Below, in pieces: positions 6,506 through 14,130 of a DNA stretch of 16,221 bases. The DNA is taken from assembly GCA_025656895.1 (NCBI GenBank), contig JAHXHF010000317.1, forward strand, positions 1 to 16,221, written 5' to 3'. The notes under the pieces were generated by a model, which saw only the letters and a program-made list of their open reading frames with translations, was not told the origin of the DNA and did not search any database. The stretch's first letter is position 1. The number at the start of each line of letters is the position of its first letter. The position numbers and the translations under genes were made by a program. Origin of the DNA: a gamma proteobacterium symbiont of Bathyaustriella thionipta. Its GTDB lineage: Bacteria > Pseudomonadota > Gammaproteobacteria > Chromatiales > Chromatiaceae.

Positions 6506-7372
6506 TTAACCTGAAATTGCGGCAGCTCCACCGACAATCTCTGAAATTTCCTGGGTAATGGCGGTCTGACGAGCCTTGTTGTAGATCAATTGCAACTCAT
6601 CAATCAGATCACCAGCATTATCCGAGGCGGCTTTCATGGCTACCATTCGGGCTGATTGCTCACAAGCCGCATTTTCAACCACACCCTGATAAACGCCCGC
6701 TTCTATATAGCGCGCCATTAAGTCTTCCAGCACATCACGCGCATCCGGCTCGTAGATATAGTCCCAGTGATGTTTCAGCTTGGTATCTGCTTCACCATGA
6801 ATAGGAACCAGTTGATAGATTCTTGGATCCTGCGTCATGGTATTAATAAATTTGTTGGTTGCCAGACAGACCTGATCTACCTCACCTCGTCGATAAGCAT
6901 CCAGCATCACTTTGACCGCACCAATTAACTCTTCTATATGCGGGGTATCACCAATGTCTGATATTTCCGCCAAAACACTGCCGCCGGTACGTTTGAAATA
7001 GCCCATGGCTTTACGGCCAATGGTGCAGAATTTAATGCCGATACCATTTTCCTGGTGTTCAACAATCTCTTTCAGCAGCTTGCGAAACAGATTATTATTC
7101 AGGCCACCACACAGACCTCGATCAGACGAGACCACAATATAGCCTATATTTTTCACTTCCCGCTTGCGCATGAATGCGCTTTCATATTCAGGATGCGCAT
7201 GCGCCAGATGGTGAATAACGTGCAGCATTTTACGAGTATAGGGCTCGGTAGCGGCCTGGCGATCCTGCGCCCTGCGCATTTTGCTGGCTGCGACCATTTC
7301 CATGGCACTGGTGATTTTCTGAGTATTCTTGATACTCGCTATCTGTGTGCGTACTTCTTTAGCGCCTGCCAT
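6506..7372 (-). CDS. atpG: ATP synthase F1 subunit gamma
   Basis: Gamma is the rotating central shaft of F1, linking proton flow through the c-ring to catalysis. The 288-aa protein matches the 287 aa of E. coli. The conserved N-terminal helix (MAGAKEVRTQIASIKNTQKITSAMEMVAASKMR is spread over residues 1-33) and the C-terminal helix ending TQEISEIVGGAAAISG form the coiled-coil shaft. The central Rossmann-like domain begins with YIVVSSDRGLCGGLNNNL. There is no insert of the chloroplast or cyanobacterial redox-switch type. It follows atpA after 31 nt. Confidence 0.98.
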   Translation of the reverse strand: MAGAKEVRTQIASIKNTQKITSAMEMVAASKMRRAQDRQAATEPYTRKMLHVIHHLAHAHPEYESAFMRKREVKNIGYIVVSSDRGLCGGLNNNLFRKLLKEIVEHQENGIGIKFCTIGRKAMGYFKRTGGSVLAEISDIGDTPHIEELIGAVKVMLDAYRRGEVDQVCLATNKFINTMTQDPRIYQLVPIHGEADTKLKHHWDYIYEPDARDVLEDLMARYIEAGVYQGVVENAACEQSARMVAMKAASDNAGDLIDELQLIYNKARQTAITQEISEIVGGAAAISG

Positions 7373-7403
7373 GAGTTTTCCTCTACCTCAGAACGGTTCT
7401 TGC

Positions 7404-8945
7404 TTACCAGCTGTGATTGGCTTTGAAGGTTTTAATCGCTTCGTGCAAGCTGGATGCAATTTCGTCCGTATAGTCGGCTTCGGTATCCATTTTATTCAGT
7501 AAATCAGCCTGATCGGTTTTGATATAGCTCTGCAATGCAGCTTCAAAATCCACAATTTTGTCAGCATCCACATCATCCAGATAGCCTTCATTAGCAGCAA
7601 ACAGAGAAACAGCCATTTGCCCTACGCCCATCGGCTCATATTGTGCCTGCTTCATCAGTTCAGTGACACGTTTACCACGTTCCAATTGTGCGCGCGTGGC
7701 ATCATCCAGATCAGAAGCAAACTGGGAAAAGGCCGCCAGTTCACGAAATTGAGCCAGCGCCAGACGAATACCACCACCCAGCTTTTTAATCAGTTTGGTC
7801 TGTGCTGCGCCACCCACACGAGAGACCGACAGGCCGGCGTTGATTGCCGGACGAATATTGGCGTTGAATAAATCCGATTCAAGAAAAATCTGCCCGTCTG
7901 TAATCGAAATAACGTTGGTGGGAACGAACGCCGAAACATCACCTTCCTGAGTTTCAATAATAGGCAGTGCGGTCAGTGAACCGGTTTTACCTTTCACTTT
8001 GCCATCGGTTGCTTTTTCCACAAAGTCTTCATTGACACGCGCCGCTCTTTCCAGCAAACGTGAATGCAGATAGAACACATCACCCGGATAGGCTTCACGG
8101 CCGGGAGGACGACGTAACAGCAAGGAAACCTGACGATAGGCCCAGGCCTGTTTCGTCAGATCATCATAAACAATCAGTGCATCTTCGCCTTTGTCGCGAA
8201 AATATTCGCCCATGGAGCAGCCTGCATAAGGAGCAATATATTGCATGGCTGCCGATTCTGCTGCAGTCGCTGCAACAATAATGGTGTGATCCATGGCACC
8301 GGCTTCTTCCAGTTTACGCACCAGCACCGCAATGGAAGAGTTTTTCTGCCCGACCGCCACGTAAATACATTTAACGCCGGTATCTTTCTGGTTAATAATT
8401 GCATCCAGTGCCACCGCCGTTTTACCGGTTTGACGATCACCGATAATCAATTCACGCTGGCCTCTGCCTACCGGAACCATGGCATCAATCGCTTTCAGAC
8501 CGGTCTGTACCGGCTGGTCCACCGATTTACGCGAAATTACGCCGGGGGCTACTTTTTCAATCGGCGCGCTATGATCTGTTTCAATGGGGCCTTTACCATC
8601 CAGCGGCATACCCAGAGAATCAACCACTCGGCCCAGCAGGGCCTCACCCACCGGCACTTCAAGAATGCGGCCGGTACATTTGACTGTATCGCCTTCACTG
8701 ATACCCAGATAATCACCCAGCACTACCGCGCCTACCGAGTCGCGCTCCAGGTTCAGGGCCATACCATATACATCACCCGGAAATTCCAGCATCTCGCCCT
8801 GCATGGCGTCGGAAAGTCCGTGCACGCGGACGATACCATCCGTCACACTGACTACGGTGCCCTCGGTATGCTTTTCGGCGGTTTGGTCGAATTTCTCGAT
8901 CTTGCTTTTAATCAGATCACTGATTTCAGATGGATTGAGTTGCAT
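7404..8945 (-). CDS. atpA: ATP synthase F1 subunit alpha
   Basis: Alpha subunits alternate with beta in the F1 hexamer, bind nucleotide without turnover and supply the arginine finger to the catalytic site. The protein has 513 aa, identical to E. coli. The N-terminal helix (MQLNPSEISDLIKSKIEKF) docks to delta. The P-loop GDRQTGKT is at 169-176, and the arginine finger is Arg376 in GLSVSRVGG (371-379), at exactly the E. coli position. The start lies 17 nt after the atpH stop. Confidence 0.99.
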   Translation of the reverse strand: MQLNPSEISDLIKSKIEKFDQTAEKHTEGTVVSVTDGIVRVHGLSDAMQGEMLEFPGDVYGMALNLERDSVGAVVLGDYLGISEGDTVKCTGRILEVPVGEALLGRVVDSLGMPLDGKGPIETDHSAPIEKVAPGVISRKSVDQPVQTGLKAIDAMVPVGRGQRELIIGDRQTGKTAVALDAIINQKDTGVKCIYVAVGQKNSSIAVLVRKLEEAGAMDHTIIVAATAAESAAMQYIAPYAGCSMGEYFRDKGEDALIVYDDLTKQAWAYRQVSLLLRRPPGREAYPGDVFYLHSRLLERAARVNEDFVEKATDGKVKGKTGSLTALPIIETQEGDVSAFVPTNVISITDGQIFLESDLFNANIRPAINAGLSVSRVGGAAQTKLIKKLGGGIRLALAQFRELAAFSQFASDLDDATRAQLERGKRVTELMKQAQYEPMGVGQMAVSLFAANEGYLDDVDADKIVDFEAALQSYIKTDQADLLNKMDTEADYTDEIASSLHEAIKTFKANHSW

Positions 8946-8962
8946 GATGGCTTCTCTATTCT

Positions 8963-9502
8963 TTAATGATTCAATTCGGTGGCCAGACGTTCAAGCTGAC
9001 TGCGGATAGAGCCGTCGATAACATGATCACCCGCATAAATCTTTACGCCGCCAATCAGACTTTCGTCGGTCTCGTTACTAATTTCTATTTCTTTTCCAAG
9101 GCTGTTTCGCAAGGCCTCGGCCAATATTTTTTCATCGGCCGGTTTTAGATCAAATGCGGAAATAATGCGCACATCTACCGTACCCTGAGAGGCGTTTTTT
9201 TGTTCCTCATACAATGCTGCAATTTGTGGCAGCACTGTCAAACGTGAATTCTGCACCAGCAGTCGGAGCAGGTTCTGGCCTTCATCAGTGATGCGCCCAC
9301 CGGCAATTTCCAGAATAAGCTGTTCAACCTCGCCACGCTCCAGTGCGGGGTTTGTGACAATCTCAGCTCCCCGTTCATCGCTGACTATCGCTGCCAGAAA
9401 CTGCAGCATTTCAGACCACAGATCCAGTTTGTCCGTTTCCTGTGCCCGCTTGAAAACAGCGACCGCATAAGGACGAGCCAGAGTATTCAGTTCCTCGGCC
9501 AT
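8963..9502 (-). CDS. atpH: ATP synthase F1 subunit delta
   Basis: Delta sits on top of F1 and binds the alpha N-termini and the b-subunit dimer, forming the stator. The 179-aa protein has the six-helix N-terminal domain (starting with LARPYAVAVFKRAQE) and the C-terminal signature IGGVKIYAGDHVIDGSIRSQ (about 150-169) followed by LERLATELNH. Length is near the 177 aa of E. coli. Only 9 nt separate it from atpF. Confidence 0.98.
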   Translation of the reverse strand: MAEELNTLARPYAVAVFKRAQETDKLDLWSEMLQFLAAIVSDERGAEIVTNPALERGEVEQLILEIAGGRITDEGQNLLRLLVQNSRLTVLPQIAALYEEQKNASQGTVDVRIISAFDLKPADEKILAEALRNSLGKEIEISNETDESLIGGVKIYAGDHVIDGSIRSQLERLATELNH

Positions 9503-9511
9503 AGCGTGTTC

Positions 9512-9982
9512 CTAAATTTCTGCTGCCAGTGCGTCAACAATATCCTTGTGCGCAGCCAGATCAACTTCGCGCTTGAGAATACGTCCCGCACCTACAACGG
9601 CCAGTTCGGCAACCCGGCTACGCAATTCCTCGCGTACCCGATTCGCTTCCAGATCCAGCTCGGAACGTGCCGCTTCCACGATTCGCTCTCCTTCGCTCCT
9701 GGCCTGGTCTTTGGCTTCATCAACAATTTCATCGGCACGTTTTTTAGCGTTACCGACTATTTCGGCAGCCTGAGCTTTGGCTTCTTTCATGGAATCCAGC
9801 GCACGCTTCTGTGCCAGTTCCTGCTCATGCACACCACGATCAGCCGCAGCCAGTCCTTCTGCAATTTTTTTCTTGCGCTCTTCCAGAGCCGCAATGATCG
9901 GCAGCCACACGTACTTCTGTGTAAACCATACGAATACAACAAAGGTAATGAGCTGGCCGATGAGGGTCGCATTAATGTTCAT
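9512..9982 (-). CDS. atpF: ATP synthase Fo subunit b
   Basis: Subunit b forms the peripheral stator stalk as a homodimer anchored in the inner membrane. The 156-aa length is the same as E. coli. An N-terminal membrane helix (about residues 5-27) starts MNINATLIGQLITFVVFVWF and is followed by the conserved KYVWLPI. From about residue 33 onward the protein is a charged, alanine-rich coiled coil (for example EERKKKIAEGLAAADRG) that ends in the delta-binding tail. There is only one b gene and no b' paralogue, as usual for non-photosynthetic proteobacteria. Confidence 0.98.
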   Translation of the reverse strand: MNINATLIGQLITFVVFVWFTQKYVWLPIIAALEERKKKIAEGLAAADRGVHEQELAQKRALDSMKEAKAQAAEIVGNAKKRADEIVDEAKDQARSEGERIVEAARSELDLEANRVREELRSRVAELAVVGAGRILKREVDLAAHKDIVDALAAEI

Positions 9983-10029
9983 GCTGTTTTCCCGTGATTT
10001 TTATTAAACAACCGTCAGAATCAATCTGA

Positions 10030-10272
10030 TCAGGCTGATGTTTTGGCGAACAGGATGAACATGGCCAGACCCACTGCAATCATGGGAACCGCGTCAACCA
10101 GACCCATGACAATAAAAAACTGTGTACGCAGCATGGGAATCAGTTCAGGTTGGCGCGCTGCACCTTCCAGAAAACGGCCACCCAGTACGCCGATACCTAC
10201 AGCGGCACCCAGTGCGCCCAAGCCCATCATCAGTGCGCCAGCGATGTACAGCAATGCGTTTGCCATTTCCAT
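10030..10272 (-). CDS. atpE: ATP synthase Fo subunit c
   Basis: The 80-aa hairpin proteolipid builds the rotating c-ring. Two membrane helices (about 7-30 and 52-76) flank the polar loop with the invariant Arg40-Gln41-Pro42. The ion-carrying acid is Asp60 in VDAVPMIAVG, equivalent to E. coli Asp61. An aspartate here and the absence of the Gln/Glu-Ser pattern of sodium enzymes indicate proton coupling. The glycine-rich first helix (GALGAAVGIGVLGG) allows tight packing. A GGGAG ribosome site (10279-10283) is placed 6 nt before the first ATG, which is preferred over the ATG two codons later. An A/T-rich stretch upstream may boost translation, as c is needed in the highest copy number. Confidence 0.98.
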   Translation of the reverse strand: MEMANALLYIAGALMMGLGALGAAVGIGVLGGRFLEGAARQPELIPMLRTQFFIVMGLVDAVPMIAVGLAMFILFAKTSA

Positions 10273-10278
10273 GTTTGT

Positions 10279-10325
10279 CTCCCGTTGTCTCTTAAATAAA
10301 GGTTGTTAAATTAAATGTGTTAATA
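10279..10325 (-). promoter_or_regulatory. atpE ribosome binding site with A/U-rich upstream leader
   Basis: The atpE Shine-Dalgarno GGGAG (10279-10283) is preceded on the minus strand by a run made almost only of A and U (about 10291-10325). In E. coli the atpE initiation region has a U-rich enhancer upstream of its ribosome site that raises subunit c synthesis. The position and composition here suggest an analogous element; this is inference by analogy. Confidence 0.4.
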
Positions 10326-10326
10326 C

Positions 10327-11187
10327 TTAGTGTTCGGTGTGCGCCATATCCATGTATACAATAGTCAGTGTCATAAAAATAAACGCCTGCAGAGTAATAA
10401 TCAGAATATGGAATATGGCCCATCCCAACTGCAGCACGCCACCAAACAGCCCCATACCCAGGCCGGCGCTGTACATCAATGCAATCAGAATAAAAATCAT
10501 TTCACCCGCGTACATGTTGCCGAATAAACGCAAGGAAAGCGATACCGGCTTGGCAATTAGTGACACGAATTCAAGAAAGAAATTAACCGGGATCAACAGT
10601 ATCTTGACGATAATATTATCGGCCTGGAAAGGCTGCAGGGTCAGTTCACCGGTGAAACCGCCCAGTCCCTTGATTTTGATGCTGTAATACAGGGTCAATA
10701 AAAATACCGCTATCGCCATACCAAAGGTGACGTTCGGATCGGTGGAAGGCACCACTTTCATATAATGAATGCCCATGGACTTGGCAATTTCGGGGATCAC
10801 ATCCACCGGAATCAGATCCATCAGATTCATCAGAAAAACCCATACGAAGATGGTGAGAGCGAGCGGGGCAACCAGAGCATTTTTGGCCGAGAATGAGCCG
10901 CGAACACTGTCGTTAATAAAATCAACAATCCATTCAACAAAGTTTTGCAGGCCTGAAGGCACACCGGTGGTCGCATTTTTGGCTGCACGCGAAAAACCCC
11001 AGATAAACAGGATGCCCAACAAGATGGACCAGAACATGCTGTCCACATGAATGGCCCAGAATCCCATCTGTCCGGCTTCTTCAATGTTTTCAGCAATACC
11101 CCAATGACCATCAGGCAACTGCCCGAATGTCAGGTTGGTCAAATGATGGCGAATATATTCGCTGGATGTTAGCGCGTCAGAAGACAT
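10327..11187 (-). CDS. atpB: ATP synthase Fo subunit a
   Basis: Subunit a provides the two proton half-channels next to the c-ring. The 286-aa membrane protein has the essential Arg220 in SLSLRLFGNMYAGE (216-229), with Glu229 and His260 (in WAIFHILIITLQAFIF) as the counterparts of E. coli Arg210, Glu219 and His245. The loop between Glu229 and His260 is five residues longer than in E. coli. Membrane helices are visible at about 50-66, 108-125, 153-170, 193-213, 228-255 and 258-280. It is followed by atpE after 54 nt. The Shine-Dalgarno before its ATG is weak. Confidence 0.98.
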   Translation of the reverse strand: MSSDALTSSEYIRHHLTNLTFGQLPDGHWGIAENIEEAGQMGFWAIHVDSMFWSILLGILFIWGFSRAAKNATTGVPSGLQNFVEWIVDFINDSVRGSFSAKNALVAPLALTIFVWVFLMNLMDLIPVDVIPEIAKSMGIHYMKVVPSTDPNVTFGMAIAVFLLTLYYSIKIKGLGGFTGELTLQPFQADNIIVKILLIPVNFFLEFVSLIAKPVSLSLRLFGNMYAGEMIFILIALMYSAGLGMGLFGGVLQLGWAIFHILIITLQAFIFMTLTIVYMDMAHTEH

Positions 11188-11236
11188 AGTCGTTAAATTT
11201 GTCCACTCTCAAAATTATATTCCATGGGCAGCCCGG

Positions 11237-11569
11237 TTATTTTTTTTGCATCCGCGCCAGATACAGCGCCGGAAACAAATGCACCAGAAAATAAGCTGCA
11301 AACAACCATAGTGGTTGCAAAGATTCATACAGCAAAATTGCTAGCATGAATATACTGGCCGTAAACAATAACTTACTGATTTCGGCCGCGTAAATGTTCA
11401 TCAGCATTCGCTGACTGTTATTCGCCCGGTAGCCTGCAAAAACCCGCCGACTGAAAAAGACATTCGGCAACACCGAAGCCATTCCACCCAGCAACACAGA
11501 CAGTCCGGCCTGTAGTGACAGCAAACAAGCCAGTGCTGCCAGCAGGAGGGCGAACAAAACCTGCCCCAT
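11237..11569 (-). CDS. atpI: ATP synthase subunit I (AtpI/UncI)
   Basis: AtpI is a small membrane protein at the head of atp operons, reported to assist c-ring assembly and not part of the finished enzyme. The 110-aa form annotated from the first ATG has four hydrophobic segments (about 3-21, 23-38, 66-84, 88-105), with the typical LLGGMASVLPNVFF around 26-39 and a basic tail (RMQKK). The frame is open upstream, and a strong GGGAGGG (11612-11618) lies about 42 nt before this ATG with no ATG, GTG or TTG between. An upstream start would add a short amphipathic stretch (DLKQALNLV) like that of longer family members. The protein is shorter than the roughly 126-130 aa of E. coli, so the true start may be upstream at a rare codon. 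Confidence 0.9.
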   Translation of the reverse strand: MGQVLFALLLAALACLLSLQAGLSVLLGGMASVLPNVFFSRRVFAGYRANNSQRMLMNIYAAEISKLLFTASIFMLAILLYESLQPLWLFAAYFLVHLFPALYLARMQKK

Positions 11570-11611
11570 AACCAGATTAAGGGCCTGCTTCAGATCCAGC
11601 GTATTTATAAT

Positions 11612-11618
11612 CCCTCCC
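11612..11618 (-). promoter_or_regulatory. Strong Shine-Dalgarno without a canonical start, before atpI
   Basis: Minus-strand GGGAGGG lies about 30 nt downstream of the start expected for the atp promoter, a normal 5' leader position. The next 42 bases hold no ATG, GTG or TTG in any frame until the annotated atpI ATG. In-frame rare candidates are ATT (11609-11611), ATA (11606-11608), ACG (11600-11602) and CTG (11597-11599). Confidence 0.5.
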
Positions 11619-11648
11619 GTAGTCGAAACTACCGGTCAAGCGGCGCAC

Positions 11649-11678
11649 ATTATATGTGTTTTGCCTACTTAAGGTCAA
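11649..11678 (-). promoter_or_regulatory. atp operon promoter (sigma70 type)
   Basis: On the minus strand, TTGACC (11673-11678), an 18-nt spacer and a perfect TATAAT (11649-11654) lie in the 167-nt gap between parB and atpI. Predicted transcription starts near 11642, about 73 nt upstream of the annotated atpI ATG. It is the strongest promoter seen in the window and fits the need for high ATP synthase expression. A near-palindrome at 11688-11701 (TCGGATATATTCGA) lies 9 nt upstream of the -35 and could be an operator or an upstream element. Confidence 0.75.
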
Positions 11679-11736
11679 TGCTTATGCTCGGATATATTCG
11701 ACTAATAGCTGCTGCTGTTGCTCGCACCCTCACAGT

Positions 11737-12618
11737 CTAATTTATATGATCCAGTATACCGTCCAGTTCATCAAGACTATTGTAACTGATCACCAATTTA
11801 CCCTTACCCCGGCTGTTTTGTTGAATTTGCACGCGCGCACCCATGGTTTCACCCAGGCGTTCCTGTAAACGGCGTATGTCCGGGTCAATACGCTTGCTGG
11901 CAGGTGGCCTGGCTGGTTCACGCAGCTGCTTGACCAGCTTTTCAGTCTGGCGCACCGTCAAAGCATTGCTGACTACATTCTTTGCGGCCGCCAGTTGCTC
12001 TTCACCTTTCAGGGCCAACAGCGCCCGCGCATGGCCCATTTCCAGCCGGCCTTCTTCCAGCAAGGCCTTGACCCCGCTCTCCAGTTCCAGCAAACGCAGA
12101 AGATTGGTCACTACCGTGCGTGATTTGCCCACTGTTTCCGCAATTTGCTGATGGGTTAAGCCATATTCATTCAGTAGACGGTGCAAGGCATCCGCTTCTT
12201 CCAGCGCGTTCAGGTCTTCACGCTGAATATTTTCAATCAGTGCCATTGCCATGGCAGTACGATCATCAATTTCGCGGATAACGACCGGAATATCACTTAA
12301 ACCGGCCTGCTGTGCCGCGCGCCAGCGGCGCTCTCCGGCGATCAGCTCATAGTGACCTTCGCGGATAGCCCGTACCACCACCGGCTGAATCACACCCTGT
12401 GCGCGGATAGAATCAGCCAGCTCGGCCAGGGCTTCCTGATTAAAAATCCGCCGCGGCTGATGTTGCCCGCGTTCTATCAGATCTACCGGCAAATAACGTA
12501 CATTCTCATCTGCATCCGGCCTGGATACCGTCGACACAGCCTGCGCATCATCAAAGCGGGTTGAGCCCCCCAATAGCGCATCCAGACCTCGTCCAAGTTT
12601 TCTTTTTTTTGCTGTCAT
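11737..12618 (-). CDS. parB: Chromosome partitioning protein ParB
   Basis: ParB is the CTP-dependent clamp that loads at parS sites, spreads along DNA and drives origin segregation with ParA. The 293-aa protein shows an N-terminal ParA-stimulating segment (KKRKLGRGLDALLGG, 4-18), the ParB/Srx CTP-binding core with AGERRWRA (94-101) and ENIQREDLN (129-137), a helix-turn-helix (LTHQQIAETVGKSRTVVTNL, 154-173), and a C-terminal dimerisation domain (about 243-293). It starts 17 nt after the parA stop. No parS-like site matching TGTTNCACGTGNAACA was found in the window. Confidence 0.97.
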   Translation of the reverse strand: MTAKKRKLGRGLDALLGGSTRFDDAQAVSTVSRPDADENVRYLPVDLIERGQHQPRRIFNQEALAELADSIRAQGVIQPVVVRAIREGHYELIAGERRWRAAQQAGLSDIPVVIREIDDRTAMAMALIENIQREDLNALEEADALHRLLNEYGLTHQQIAETVGKSRTVVTNLLRLLELESGVKALLEEGRLEMGHARALLALKGEEQLAAAKNVVSNALTVRQTEKLVKQLREPARPPASKRIDPDIRRLQERLGETMGARVQIQQNSRGKGKLVISYNSLDELDGILDHIN

Positions 12619-12635
12619 CGATTTCAGGTACCGGG

Positions 12636-13433
12636 TTATGGATGGGCTGGCTGGCTATTTTTTTCGGCTTGCTCATGGCGGCGCATCATTTCACTGCCCA
12701 GCGCCAGATAGCAGATTGCTCCGCGTGAACTGCGATCATAAATCAAGGCCGGTTCTCCGTGGCTGGGGGCTTCCGCCAAACGCACATTACGCGGAATCAT
12801 GGTGCGAAACACCTGATCGTTAAAATGCGCGATAAGCTGCGAAGAAACCTCGGTCGCCAGGCGGTTACGCGGATCATGCATGGTGCGCAGTATGCCTTCT
12901 ATCTGCAGTTCGGGATTGAGGTGATCACGTACCTGATCAATGGTGCCGAGCAGCGCCGACAAGCCTTCCAGCGCATAATATTCGCATTGAATCGGTATCA
13001 GCACGCTGTCTGCCGCCACCAGCGCATTCAAGGTGAGCATATTAAGAGAAGGCGGACAATCGATAATAATAATATCGTAAGCATCGCGCACATCCTGCAA
13101 GGCCAGTTTCAGACGCTGCTCTTTCATGGCCGCATTCATCAGCCCCACTTCGGCGGCGGTTAAGTCAGAATTGGCCGGCAGCAAATCAAACAATGCCTTG
13201 CCGGTACTGACCAGGGTATCGGCTACTTTTGCCTTGCCCATGAGCACTTCACAGCTGCTGTTGTCCAGCTCATGTTTGTCAATACCGCTGCCCATGGTGG
13301 CGTTGCCCTGCGGATCCAGATCAACCAGCAATACCTTGCGCTTCATAGCGGCCAGCGAGGCGGCTATGTTAACCGCGCTGGTGGTTTTGCCAACACCGCC
13401 TTTCTGGTTGGCGACTGTAATTACTTTTCCCAC
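12636..13433 (-). CDS. parA: Chromosome partitioning ATPase ParA (Soj)
   Basis: ParA is a deviant Walker ATPase that binds DNA non-specifically and moves ParB-parS complexes. The 265-aa chromosomal-type protein lacks the N-terminal helix-turn-helix of plasmid ParA. It has the deviant P-loop KGGVGKTTS (11-19, signature Lys11, catalytic Lys16), Walker A' VDLDPQGNAT (37-46) and Walker B IIIIDCPPS (121-129). The start codon is GTG, placed so that the first strand (GKVITVANQ) directly precedes the P-loop, as in homologues. A weak GAAGAG lies upstream. The gap to rsmG is 22 nt, suggesting one operon. Confidence 0.97.
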   Translation of the reverse strand: MGKVITVANQKGGVGKTTSAVNIAASLAAMKRKVLLVDLDPQGNATMGSGIDKHELDNSSCEVLMGKAKVADTLVSTGKALFDLLPANSDLTAAEVGLMNAAMKEQRLKLALQDVRDAYDIIIIDCPPSLNMLTLNALVAADSVLIPIQCEYYALEGLSALLGTIDQVRDHLNPELQIEGILRTMHDPRNRLATEVSSQLIAHFNDQVFRTMIPRNVRLAEAPSHGEPALIYDRSSRGAICYLALGSEMMRRHEQAEKNSQPAHP

Positions 13434-13455
13434 AATTCAACTCTTCAATTAATAA

Positions 13456-14130
13456 CTACTCAGTGAGCAGTGGATGGGCCCTTTGCTGCTTGCGCATGAT
13501 CACCGCGTGTCTTTGCGCGGACTCCTGCGGAACCTGCAGGGCAACAATCCGGGGGCTGCCGACAGCCGCTGCAAAGGGGCTGATCTGAATCTCATCTTCA
13601 CGCCCTTTCATGGCCAGCAAACAGCCGCCGCCGTTCAACAGTGGCCAGGCGGTTTGCTGCAAAAAATCCATGTCACTGAAAGCGCGGGCGGTAATCGTAT
13701 CGAATTTATCCGTCGGCGCATAGTTTTCGATACGCTGTTGTTCTATTTTTACCTGCGCCAGCTTCAGTTCAATCTGCGCCTGCTGCATGAAGCGGGTCTT
13801 TTTCCCATTAGCATCCAGCAGCACAAACCGGCGTTGTGGCGATAGAATGGCCAGCGGAATTCCCGGCAGACCTGCACCGCTACCCATGTCCAGCACGGTC
13901 TTGCCTTGTAATAAAGTCAATATGGACAAACTATCCAGCAGATGCCGGCTGACCCATTGTTTTTGATCGCGTACCGCGGTGAGGTTATAAACCCGGTTCC
14001 AGCGTGCCAGTAAGGCCAGAAAATCAACTAACTGTTGTTGCTGCTGTTCGTCCGCCGCTATATTCATGGCCTGCAGACCGCTACCGATCTGCTGCTGCCA
14101 CAGCTGCCGGGGTGGCGAAGACCGGCTCAT
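13456..14130 (-). CDS. rsmG: 16S rRNA (guanine527-N7)-methyltransferase RsmG (GidB)
   Basis: RsmG uses S-adenosylmethionine to methylate N7 of G527 in 16S rRNA; loss gives low-level streptomycin resistance in several bacteria. The 224-aa protein contains RWNRVYNLTA (43-52), SRHLLDS (61-67), the SAM-binding GSGAGLPGIPLAI (83-95), ITARAFSD (146-153) and LAMKG (172-176), all typical. The start ATG overlaps the mnmG stop (ATGA at 14127-14130), so translation is probably coupled. Length is slightly above the 207 aa of E. coli. Confidence 0.98.
   Translation of the reverse strand: MSRSSPPRQLWQQQIGSGLQAMNIAADEQQQQQLVDFLALLARWNRVYNLTAVRDQKQWVSRHLLDSLSILTLLQGKTVLDMGSGAGLPGIPLAILSPQRRFVLLDANGKKTRFMQQAQIELKLAQVKIEQQRIENYAPTDKFDTITARAFSDMDFLQQTAWPLLNGGGCLLAMKGREDEIQISPFAAAVGSPRIVALQVPQESAQRHAVIMRKQQRAHPLLTE

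Noticed and set aside
8241..8966. Long plus-strand open frame (241 codons) opposite atpA
   Set aside because: It is antisense to the nucleotide-binding half of AtpA. The His/Arg-rich composition is typical of antisense translations.
11214..11219. Perfect TATAAT between atpI and atpB
   Set aside because: No -35-like hexamer occurs 16-18 nt upstream on the minus strand; the spacer is AT-rich, so the match may be chance.
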